From Halomonas socia (GTDB lineage: Bacteria; Pseudomonadota; Gammaproteobacteria; Pseudomonadales; Halomonadaceae), in assembly GCF_010977575.1 (NCBI RefSeq), contig NZ_CP048812.1, positions 1 to 64,000 of the forward strand: a stretch of 64,000 nt of DNA. Reading direction: 5' to 3'. Made by a program: the position numbers and the translations under genes. Numbering within the stretch: the stretch's first letter is position 1; every line of letters starts with the position of its first letter. The notes below the pieces were generated by a model. That model made no database searches. It had not been told where the DNA came from and worked only from the letters and a program-made list of their open reading frames with translations. Positions 8,622 through 15,486 of the stretch are shown here, piece by piece.

Positions 8622-9527
8622 CTCTGCGCCCAATATTACCTCTGCAAGCTCTCCTGCTATTTCTTCAATGCTCTGCAAAGAAGTGTTGAGCGCAACTTTG
8701 TCAGCAAGTGCTGGACTAAAACTAATAACTTCACTCTTTGTTATCTTGTGCCATATCGGCAATATCATTTTATGGCCATTCATTTCTCGCGCAACCATCG
8801 AATCAAGCTCATATTGTGTCCAGTTCTTTGAACAAAAAGCAGACGATAGAATCACTGTTCCAAATCTGGAATTCACCAGGCCTTGATCGATATTTTTTCT
8901 CAAGCTATCGCCGACTTTCAAAGTGAATTCGTCATACCATACTTTAACTCCAATATTTTCTAGCGTTTCAGCGAGTGGACGAACAAACTCCTCTTTATCT
9001 TCCGAAGCATGGGAGATAAATAAGTCATAATTAACGATATTTTCATGTGAAATACTCTGAGTGACCGCCAACTCTTTTACAGAAGCAGCCATATTGGCAG
9101 TTTGATTGATTTCTGCTCTCAACCGGCGTTGGTATTCAAGCTGCTCTCTCTGCTGTTTCTTTTCTAAATCTGCTAGTTTTTTTCTTTCCCTTTCATCGAC
9201 ACCGGCCTGCTTTTTACGTCCTTTTTCCTCTTCCTTAAGCAGATCTTGCTTGGCCTTTAGCAACTGGCCCTCTTTGCCGGATAGTTTTTTATACATATCT
9301 GCCTTTTTTACTTGTATCTTAGCTATCTCGGCCTGCTTTCTTTGAACTTCAGCGTTTTTACTTTTCAGAGTGCTAATACTAGTGCTTTTGGTAATATTTC
9401 TTTCAATTTGTCCAATTCGATTTCCACAATCAGACTCCTTTTTTGTCTCCAAACTCATTTTGTGGTGGAGGTCTGATATTTCCTTTTGTAGCCTGGTAAT
9501 CGAACTTGAAATTGTTGAGATCGATAT
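8616..9527 (-). CDS. Coiled-coil TIR-domain protein in an integron cassette (candidate defence effector)
   Basis: About 303 residues. The N-terminal half (to about residue 140) is a Lys/Glu/Gln-rich coiled coil; the C-terminal 160 residues are a TIR domain starting YDLFISHASEDKEEF, with the BB-loop region KVWYDEFTLKVGDS, the SSAFCSKNWTQYELD stretch containing the putative catalytic Glu of NADase TIRs, and a final IWHKI segment. Bacterial TIR proteins of this type hydrolyse NAD+ or make signalling nucleotides in anti-phage defence. The frame is open back to a GTG at 9614, but that lies inside the preceding attC. An ATA codon at 9527 stands 5 bases after GGAG; the first in-frame ATG is at 9458. 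The coordinate given is the ATA-based start and is uncertain. Confidence 0.85.
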   Translation of the reverse strand: MSISTISSSITRLQKEISDLHHKMSLETKKESDCGNRIGQIERNITKSTSISTLKSKNAEVQRKQAEIAKIQVKKADMYKKLSGKEGQLLKAKQDLLKEEEKGRKKQAGVDERERKKLADLEKKQQREQLEYQRRLRAEINQTANMAASVKELAVTQSISHENIVNYDLFISHASEDKEEFVRPLAETLENIGVKVWYDEFTLKVGDSLRKNIDQGLVNSRFGTVILSSAFCSKNWTQYELDSMVAREMNGHKMILPIWHKITKSEVISFSPALADKVALNTSLQSIEEIAGELAEVILGAEA

Positions 9528-9554
9528 TCTTACTCCATTGCCTGCTTGAATATT

Positions 9555-9623
9555 GCATAACGCCTGTGTAAATTGCGCATTGAAGCGAAGCGTAAATGCG
9601 TTAATTTGACACACTTGTTAGTA
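9555..9623 (-). repeat. attC recombination site of the 216-aa-protein cassette
   Basis: Minus strand: R'' TACTAAC (9623-9617), R' GTTATGC (9561-9555). Inside, TGTGT-C-AAATT-AA-CGCATT faces AATGCGC-AATTT-ACACA, an almost continuous stem with the extrahelical bases expected of an attC bottom strand. The stop codon of the upstream gene (9601-9603) lies inside the site. Its R' box GTTATGC is the exact complement of the R'' box GCATAAC of the next site, as predicted for a circularised TIR cassette. Confidence 0.88.
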
Positions 9624-10251
9624 TTTTTGCCATTCGCTCCAGGTCACTCGCAACATCATTAAACCCGAAGTAATTTGTCGGATGCTCATACATCATGTCG
9701 TGATGTCTTTCTAAAGGTTCGTAATCGGGGAGTCGAGACCTAAGCTCATCTCGCAGCATGATGGCATCGACGCGAAAACGACGATCATATTCTGCGTTCC
9801 GTTCATTTGAGAGTCGCATGGTTTCGTTTGTGTTTCGCTCCCAAGCTGCATTACGTTCTTCTTCGGTTTGAGCCGAGCGCATGGCGGAACGCTCAATAGC
9901 ACTTATACGGTCATTTTCGCGCTTATGCCTTTCAATAAACTCCCGTAGGTTTTTCACAACCTCTAATGTTCTTTCCTTCAAGGCTACGGCATCTGAATCG
10001 ACAACCTGCTGTACTTTCTCATCGTACTTAAGGGCTCGGTCTTTATATGACTCGGCCTGTTCCGACTTTAGATGTAGGCGGTCTTTTAGAGCCTCATTCG
10101 ACACTCTTGTCTGATCGATTACGGCCGTAAACCTCCATTTTGCAGCCAGGTACGCCAAACCAAACATGATTGCTGCAAGAATAAGAAAGGCAAATGGTGC
10201 CTGTGAGACTACCGACCATTCCTTTGCTATGTATTCGAATAGTTTATCCAC
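9601..10251 (-). CDS. Membrane-anchored coiled-coil cassette protein (216 aa)
   Basis: I do not recognise a named family. One N-terminal transmembrane helix (about residues 19-40, AFLILAAIMFGLAYLAAKW) is followed by a long cytoplasmic helical region with heptad-like charge patterns (residues 45-170) and a short C-terminal segment containing HHDMMYEHPTNYFGF. The start is a GTG preceded by AGGAAG with 5-base spacing. The gene begins 17 bp after the R' box of the candidate attC at 10268-10339 and ends inside the attC at 9555-9623, so it is a complete cassette. AT-rich composition matches its two cassette neighbours. Confidence 0.78.
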   Translation of the reverse strand: MDKLFEYIAKEWSVVSQAPFAFLILAAIMFGLAYLAAKWRFTAVIDQTRVSNEALKDRLHLKSEQAESYKDRALKYDEKVQQVVDSDAVALKERTLEVVKNLREFIERHKRENDRISAIERSAMRSAQTEEERNAAWERNTNETMRLSNERNAEYDRRFRVDAIMLRDELRSRLPDYEPLERHHDMMYEHPTNYFGFNDVASDLERMAKILTSVSN

Positions 10252-10569
10252 GATGCTTCCTGATTAATGCTAACAGTTGTATTATGTAGCATGCTTGATA
10301 TTCCACTTGAACGCGCAGGCGCGTTCAATAATGTTATGCTGCGCGCTCGCTCACCTCTTATCTTATTGAAAACCCTAGAAATTAAGTATCGCTTGGCAAC
10401 ATAACACCGATCATCGTGCATACTGCATATCCCCAACGAACGTGCTCGCTGCCTTTCCTGGCATGGCCGCTTGGGTCGTAAGCTGACATTTTCTATCATC
10501 ATATACCAACATAAACCATCCGGCGATGGGCGGATATTGATAATAGCCAACGTTTCCTCCTGCTCATCC
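10252..10569. other. Intergenic region upstream of the cassette array
   Basis: This region contains the candidate attC at 10268-10339 with a perfect 10-bp-stem hairpin (10307-10328). The remainder (10340-10569) shows no credible gene, no attI and no integrase fragment that I can recognise; it could be a degraded first cassette. Confidence 0.55.
10268..10339 (-). repeat. Likely attC site (divergent) upstream of the first intact cassette
   Basis: Minus strand: R'' GCATAAC (10339-10333) and R' GTTAGCA (10274-10268). R' GTTAGCA is complementary to the R'' box TACTAAC of the downstream attC except at one base, as expected if they once flanked one circular cassette. The internal fold is less regular than in the other two sites: a perfect hairpin TTGAACGCGC/GCGCGTTCAA sits off-centre and the outer arms pair only partly. 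Confidence 0.55.
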
Positions 10570-11697
10570 CTACCCCTGCCCTTCACGACACATTACTACC
10601 CGGTTTCTGCCATCGCGCTTGCCCACGTAGAGCGCCTGGTCCGCTCGCGAGATCAAGGCTTCGAGGTCGACCTCTTCAGTGTTTTCTATCGCGATACCGA
10701 TGGTAACGCTCAGGCTAAGCTCGCGCATTTCTTCCTTTAATGGCAGCTCGGCGACCTTCATCTTCAAGCGCTCCGCCACGGCTTGTGCATCGTCAGGGCC
10801 GGTGTTAGGCAGGGCTACCACGAACTCTTCACCGCCGAAACGGCCTATCACATCCGTGGGACGGAGAGAGTGCGCACATACCTCCGCAATCTTGGTCAGA
10901 ACCCAGTCTCCGTGGCGGTGGCCCCAGGTATCGTTGATACTCTTGAAATGGTCCACATCGATCATGAAAACGCTGAACGGCATCTTTTCCAATCGTGAGC
11001 GCTGCAACAGCGCCTTGGCCCGCTTCATGAAATGGCTGCGGCTATTCAGCCCCGTCAGCTCATCGCGCTCGGCGACCATGCGCAGTTGCTCTTCCAGTGA
11101 CTTGCGATGGGTTATTTCCTTGAGTAGTTGGTGATTTTGATCACGCTCTTCGTGAAGTAACAAGAATTGATTACGCTGCAGTCTCTCCAAGCGCAGCAGG
11201 GCACAGAACCCCACGACATTGGTCATCATCAACAGCAGCGCTATGCGAAGCGTATCCACCGGCGCCATCTCGGCAAACAGCACCGCGGCGGCCACAAAGC
11301 CGATGCTTAAGAAAAGGCTGGCGAAGGTCACCACCGTCAGCAGGTTGGGGATCAACAGGTAGAACGCCATGGTGGCCAATACCACGGCTGTCACCTGAGT
11401 AGAGAGGCTCTCGGGGCGCAGGGGGACAATCAGGATGATACCCGTTGCAAGTATCCAGAGTGGCAAAGCGTGCAACCAGAGCCTATGCGAATAGCTGCCC
11501 CAGCGTGCGATGACGAATGCCAGGATAAGACAGAGACTGACCACCACGATGCGCATGGTGACCAATAGGTAATATTCTCTCGTCAGGCCAAGCAGGTAGT
11601 AGTCGGTAATGGCAAACATGCCGAAGACCGAGGCCGCCAAAATCAACGCAAGGCAGGCCTCATACCGTACCCTCTCGTTGATGGACTCACGGTACAT
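10570..11697 (-). CDS. Membrane-bound diguanylate cyclase (GGDEF)
   Basis: About 375 residues. Six hydrophobic helices (about residues 13-175) form a MASE-like sensor region, then a helical linker (LLLHEERDQNHQLLKEITHRKSLEEQL) leads to a GGDEF domain with DELTGLNSR, the metal/substrate region MIDVDHFKSINDTWGHRHGD and active GGEEF. An RPTD motif five residues before GGEEF is an inhibitory I-site, so it should make c-di-GMP with product inhibition. The ATG at 11697 follows AAGGAG; the frame is open to a GTG at 11829, so a longer N-terminus is possible. It is co-oriented with the cassette genes but of normal host composition. Confidence 0.87.
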   Translation of the reverse strand: MYRESINERVRYEACLALILAASVFGMFAITDYYLLGLTREYYLLVTMRIVVVSLCLILAFVIARWGSYSHRLWLHALPLWILATGIILIVPLRPESLSTQVTAVVLATMAFYLLIPNLLTVVTFASLFLSIGFVAAAVLFAEMAPVDTLRIALLLMMTNVVGFCALLRLERLQRNQFLLLHEERDQNHQLLKEITHRKSLEEQLRMVAERDELTGLNSRSHFMKRAKALLQRSRLEKMPFSVFMIDVDHFKSINDTWGHRHGDWVLTKIAEVCAHSLRPTDVIGRFGGEEFVVALPNTGPDDAQAVAERLKMKVAELPLKEEMRELSLSVTIGIAIENTEEVDLEALISRADQALYVGKRDGRNRVVMCREGQG

Positions 11698-11992
11698 TGA
11701 CTCCTTGCTACCGTCGCAAAGCTGTCCAGTCAGCCAATCTACGCGATATTGCGTTTTTAGTGGTGACAAGGCCCCATGCTCCCTACGCATATCGGCGATT
11801 TCTTTGGGGCTTCGATCAGCGCAGATCACTCACGGACTCTTGGCTGAAGAAGGTCCTGAACGCCTAAGCCTGCCACCAAAGCGCGCTGGGGGCCAGTCGA
11901 CCATCAGGGAAAGGCCCGCTGGGCGGGTTCATGGCACCGCATTGCGGCAGTGTTAAAATACGCCGCACTACCCAGCGTTACGGAGATGACCG

Positions 11993-12409
11993 ATGCACAC
12001 CCCCGTGCTTGCCGTTGCCCACAGCCCGCTGGTGGCCGTCTACGGCACACTGAAGCGCGGCCTGCGCAATCACTACTGGCTTGCGGGGGCCGAGTATCTC
12101 GGCAGCGACCGTCTGACCGCGGTGACGCTCTACGACCTGGGCCCCTACCCCGGTGCCAAGCCGCAGCCCTCGCGGGGTGTCGAGGTGGAAGTCTTCAAGG
12201 TCGACGCCCAACTGCTGGCCGGCCTCGACCACCTCGAGGACCACCGCGTGCGCACGCCCAAGCAGGGCGACTTCGAGCGGGTCATTCATTCCACGGCTCT
12301 GGGCCCCGCTTGGCTCTACCTCTATAACCACGATGTCAGCGGCTGCCCGATGATTCGCGAGGGCGCCTGGCAACCCGGCCGCCCTACCGGGCGTCGTGGC
12401 GTGGTATAA
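11993..12409 (+). CDS. Gamma-glutamylcyclotransferase-fold protein
   Basis: A 138-residue protein of the AIG2/GGCT-like family. The N-terminal VYGTLKRGLRNHYWL is the hallmark substrate-binding loop; LDHLEDHR matches the LDxxE segment that precedes the catalytic site in this family, and LYLYNHDV is the last strand. Family members cyclise gamma-glutamyl amines or remain uncharacterised (YtfP-type). The ATG is preceded by CGGAGATGACCG. It starts a run of three small co-directional genes. The specific substrate is unknown. Confidence 0.83.
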   Translation: MHTPVLAVAHSPLVAVYGTLKRGLRNHYWLAGAEYLGSDRLTAVTLYDLGPYPGAKPQPSRGVEVEVFKVDAQLLAGLDHLEDHRVRTPKQGDFERVIHSTALGPAWLYLYNHDVSGCPMIREGAWQPGRPTGRRGVV

Positions 12410-12457
12410 CCCCCATCATCCCCATCACCGGGGCGAGTTTTTCATCAGGAGGAGCCC

Positions 12458-12778
12458 ATGGGGCGTCTTTTATCGTTGATCGTGATCGCCGGGCTGGCCT
12501 ACGGCGGGCTTTATGTCTACTACGGGATGGCCGCGACACAGGCCATCGAGCAACAGCTCGAGGCGCGGGGCCTCGGCGCGCTGACGGTGGAGAGCGTCGA
12601 CTACGGCCCGCTGGCCCCGCTGACCACCGACACCCACCTATCGACCAGCGTGCGCTACCGTGGCGCCAACGCCAGCCTGGATATTCGCATGCTCGGCCAT
12701 CCGGTGTTCTCGGATGAGGTGCGCCTGGAGCTCGACGGCTTGCAGGCGCTGCGGCTGACCATCGGCACGGGAGGTTGA
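12458..12778 (+). CDS. Small membrane-anchored protein of unknown function
   Basis: A 106-residue protein with one N-terminal hydrophobic helix (about residues 4-26, LLSLIVIAGLAYGGLYVYYG) acting as signal anchor, followed by a soluble domain with alternating polar/hydrophobic pattern. I recognise no family. The ATG follows AGGAGG. It ends 7 bp before the DUF503 gene and is probably co-transcribed with it. Confidence 0.7.
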   Translation: MGRLLSLIVIAGLAYGGLYVYYGMAATQAIEQQLEARGLGALTVESVDYGPLAPLTTDTHLSTSVRYRGANASLDIRMLGHPVFSDEVRLELDGLQALRLTIGTGG

Positions 12779-12785
12779 CGCACCC

Positions 12786-13067
12786 ATGCATATCGCCGTA
12801 CTCACCCTCAGCATCTCGCTGCCCGGCTGTCGCTCGCTCAAGGAGAAGCGCCAGCGCATGGGCGGCCTGCATGAGCGCTTCGGGCGCAACCCGTCGGTCG
12901 CGGTCTGCGAGAGCGGCGAACTCGACCGGCTGGAAGCCAGCGAGTGGACCTTCGTGGTCGCCGCCGCCACGCTGCCCAAGGTGGAGTCGCTGTGCAGCGA
13001 GATCGAGGACAAGATTCAGCGCGGCGTGGATGGGCGGGTGATGGAGGCAACGCGGGAGGTGCTGTAG
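12786..13067 (+). CDS. DUF503 family protein (YlxP-like)
   Basis: A 93-residue protein with the family's start (MHIAVLTLSISLPGCRSLKEKR), where the SLKEKR turn and the later VAVCE strand are the conserved elements. DUF503 proteins are small ferredoxin-like-fold proteins; the Gram-positive member YlxP sits near ribosome-maturation genes, but here the context gives no role. Length matches the family (about 90-95 residues). The function is not established. Confidence 0.82.
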   Translation: MHIAVLTLSISLPGCRSLKEKRQRMGGLHERFGRNPSVAVCESGELDRLEASEWTFVVAAATLPKVESLCSEIEDKIQRGVDGRVMEATREVL

Positions 13068-13091
13068 AGAAGGGAGCGGCCGTCGGCCGGC

Positions 13092-13544
13092 TTATCTATC
13101 GGCACCGAAATATTTGACCTTGCGATACAGGGTCGCGATGCCCCCATCGCCCAGCATCATGCCGAGCCCCGCCACCACGGCGACCAGGGCCTCATAAGCG
13201 ATGCTGCCCGTGGAGACATAGGCGCCCACCAGCACACTGAGATACCGAACCACCAGGTAGACGCCGATCAGGAAGGTGCCGGCGCGTACCAGGTCGACAT
13301 CCGTGGCGGCGATGCCAGCATCCGTATCGCCATGCAGCCGACCTGCAAGGCGAGCCGCGAAGCACCACAGCAAGGCGCCGCCGACCATCGGCACGGCCAC
13401 CGTGGCCATCAGCAGGAGTAACACCTCGGCAGACCAGTAGCTGCTACCCATTGGCCCGATCAGCACGGGTAGCACCGAGAATAGGGTCTTCAGAAAGAGA
13501 TACAGTCCCAGCAGCCGGATCAGCAGGATGGAAAATGGCTTCAT
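13092..13544 (-). CDS. Four-helix integral membrane protein of unknown function
   Basis: A 150-residue protein with four hydrophobic segments (near residues 5-30, 36-65, 88-110 and 118-138). The ATG overlaps the stop codon of the Fic gene (ATGA at 13544-13541), so the two are translationally coupled and it may work with, or simply be transcribed with, the Fic enzyme. I see no conserved catalytic motif and no family assignment. Confidence 0.72.
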   Translation of the reverse strand: MKPFSILLIRLLGLYLFLKTLFSVLPVLIGPMGSSYWSAEVLLLLMATVAVPMVGGALLWCFAARLAGRLHGDTDAGIAATDVDLVRAGTFLIGVYLVVRYLSVLVGAYVSTGSIAYEALVAVVAGLGMMLGDGGIATLYRKVKYFGADR

Positions 13545-14662
13545 GGGGTGTCCTGTGGGTATGGGGTCGTCTCGTTACTGTCTTCGGTCATCAGGCGCAC
13601 CAGCTTGGGATGCACGAACAGCTTTTCGCGCCCGGCGCGGATCTCGTTGAGCACGCCGATTTCGTATAGCTGCTGCAGATAGCTGGAGGCGGTCTGCCGC
13701 TTGGCGATATCACGCTCCACCAGATTGTTGATGCGGCAGTAGGGCTGCTCGAAGATCACCTGCACCAGCTCATGGCTGTAGATCCTGGGCAGCTGCTGCT
13801 GGATATGGCGGGTCGTGTCCTCGATCAGCGTGCGGGTCGCCGCAATCTTGTCGGTGGTCCAGCGGGCGGTGTACTCGACTGCCTTGAGCATGTAGAGCAG
13901 CCACTCCTGCCACTGCCCTTCACGGGTCACGGCCAGCAGCAGGCGGTAGTAGTCGGGCTTATGCAGCACGATGTAGCGGCTGAGGTAGAGAATTGGCAGC
14001 GACAGCAGCCGTTGCTCGATCAGGTAGAGGATGTTCAACACCCTGCCCGTGCGCCCGTTGCCATCGGTGAAGGGGTGGATCGCCTCGAACTGGTAGTGGG
14101 CCACGGCCATCTTGATCAGGGGATCGACACCATCCTCCTCATGGAGATAGTGCTCCCAGTTCGCCAGCAGCTCACGCAGCGCCCCCTCCCCCATGGGCGG
14201 GATATAGATGACCTCGCCGGTGGCCTGGTTGGCCAGGGTGGTGCCCGGCACCCGACGAATCTCCATATCGACACCCTTGATGGTGCTGCAGATATCCACC
14301 GCCGTGTTGGTGCACAGAGGCCGCCTGGCCAGCTCTCGATAACCACGGCTCAGCGCGGTGCGATAGCGCAGCGTCTCCTTGGTGGCAGGATCGGCATGGG
14401 TATCTTCCTGGGCATACTGGAAGAGCCTGTCGGTGGTGGTCACGATGTTCTCGATCTCGGAACTGTCGCGCGCTTCCAGCAGGGGCAGCAGGTTGATGAG
14501 CAGGCCCTGGTTGGGCAGCAGCTCCCCCGCCTGCTTGAGCTCCGCCAGTGCTGCCCGAGCCGGGATGCAGGCCTTGAGCACGGCCGGCGTCTCGAGCTCA
14601 TCGGCAGGAGGTAGTGGCGGCAGGCCGTTGTAGGGTTGGTCAGGGCGCCAGCTCATGTTCAT
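13541..14662 (-). CDS. Fic-family protein AMP-transferase
   Basis: About 373 residues. The active-site loop is HPFTDGNGRTGR (near residue 200), with catalytic His, and a C-terminal winged-helix part (INNLVERDIAKRQTASSYLQQLYEIGVL). An inhibitory helix-like SSEIENI near residue 65 matches the (S/T)xxxE(G/N) motif of class II Fic proteins, which blocks ATP until released. Members usually AMPylate hydroxyl groups on target proteins. The ATG at 14662 was chosen for the AGGAAA just upstream; the frame is open to a GTG at 14683. Upstream lies a duplicated 70-bp palindromic element and a RhuM gene in the same direction. Confidence 0.88.
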   Translation of the reverse strand: MNMSWRPDQPYNGLPPLPPADELETPAVLKACIPARAALAELKQAGELLPNQGLLINLLPLLEARDSSEIENIVTTTDRLFQYAQEDTHADPATKETLRYRTALSRGYRELARRPLCTNTAVDICSTIKGVDMEIRRVPGTTLANQATGEVIYIPPMGEGALRELLANWEHYLHEEDGVDPLIKMAVAHYQFEAIHPFTDGNGRTGRVLNILYLIEQRLLSLPILYLSRYIVLHKPDYYRLLLAVTREGQWQEWLLYMLKAVEYTARWTTDKIAATRTLIEDTTRHIQQQLPRIYSHELVQVIFEQPYCRINNLVERDIAKRQTASSYLQQLYEIGVLNEIRAGREKLFVHPKLVRLMTEDSNETTPYPQDTP

Positions 14663-14693
14663 TTTTTCCTGAATAATCGACACGTCGTCAGTT

Positions 14694-14827
14694 TATGTCG
14701 ATGGTATCGACATATCCAGAGGACGTGTCGAAAAAATTGGATTTCTTAAACATGTCATCGAGACATGTCGATTGCATCGACATGTCCGCGGTACGTGTCG
14801 AAAAAATCGCGATTCTTGAACATGTCA
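14694..14827. repeat. Two 70-bp tandem repeats with long palindromic cores upstream of fic
   Basis: Units start at 14694 and 14764 and align base by base to about 14827. Each has a palindrome: TATGTCGAT-GGT-ATCGACATA (9-bp arms, 14694-14714) and an 11-bp-arm version GACATGTCGAT-TGC-ATCGACATGTC split around 14774 (14762-14786). A shared downstream part includes ACGTGTCGAAAAAAT and CTTxAACATGTCA. The centres are exactly 70 bp apart. A further partial copy (TCGACACGTC) follows at about 14678. The array sits between the end of rhuM and the start of fic and is a good candidate operator or recognition array. Confidence 0.75.
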
Positions 14828-15316
14828 GCTCACCTCCCAGCGGGCGTCGTTGAGGGCCTTGAGCACTTCGTCGAGGTGGTGGTCGAGCATGGCGTCGAGG
14901 CGCTTGATGCCTCCCTGCTCGGCGAAGCGCTGGCGGCTTAGCGTCCAGCCCTGGGTAAGGTGCTCGCGTAGCACCCGTGTAGACCACTGGCGGAAGCGAA
15001 TACCTTGAGGAGACTTGACGCGGTACCCCACCGAAATGATCGCATCCAGATTGTAGTGCTCGATGTTACGCGTGACCTCGCGCGCCCCCTCACGCCGAAC
15101 TATCCGGAATTTCCGGATAGTTGAATCTCGCTCCAACTCGCACTCGGAATAGACGTTTAGCAGGTGCTCATTAACCGTGCGAACGTCTTTGCTGAAAAGC
15201 TCAGCCATCTGCCGCTGCGTCAGCCAGACGGTGTCCTGCTCCACATCCAGCCGAACCTCGATCTCCTGGCCAGCCGCCTGATAGATGATGATGGGTGTCT
15301 GGTTGTTATCGCTCAT
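14825..15316 (-). CDS. RhuM-family protein (short form)
   Basis: A 163-residue protein. The start IIIYQAAGQEIEVRLDVEQDTVWLTQRQMAELF with the following VRTVNEHLLNVYSECEL and the YNLDAIISVGYRVKSPQG..FRQWSTRVLREHL block is diagnostic of the RhuM (virulence/plasmid-associated) family. The best known members run to about 330 residues; this one ends soon after TLSRQRFAEQGG, so it is a short form or a truncated copy. RhuM's biochemical role is unknown; similar domains occur next to or fused with Fic/Doc proteins, which matches the fic gene downstream. The ATG at 15316 follows GGAGGAG. Confidence 0.82.
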   Translation of the reverse strand: MSDNNQTPIIIYQAAGQEIEVRLDVEQDTVWLTQRQMAELFSKDVRTVNEHLLNVYSECELERDSTIRKFRIVRREGAREVTRNIEHYNLDAIISVGYRVKSPQGIRFRQWSTRVLREHLTQGWTLSRQRFAEQGGIKRLDAMLDHHLDEVLKALNDARWEVS

Positions 15317-15486
15317 GCACTCTCCTCCATCCTTTGCTGCCCGCATGAGAACAGTCGAATAATGCTACGCCGCGACGCTTGACGGCACCAGTCAGGATGA
15401 GTAGCCGGAACGCCGAAGATATCGAGTGGCGAAGGCGCCCCCGGCCCATGCTAGGCTGGCAGGACTCCACCATGAGGAAGCAAGTC

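Noticed and set aside
8550-10339. CRISPR array considered because of the repeated GCATAAC/GTTATGC words
   Set aside because: The words are about 0.7-1 kb apart, bound full genes and belong to foldable attC-like structures; there are no regular short repeats or spacers.
10227-10586. 119-codon minus-strand frame upstream of the cassette genes
   Set aside because: It overlaps the candidate attC and the start of the next gene, has no ribosome-binding site and no protein-like composition.
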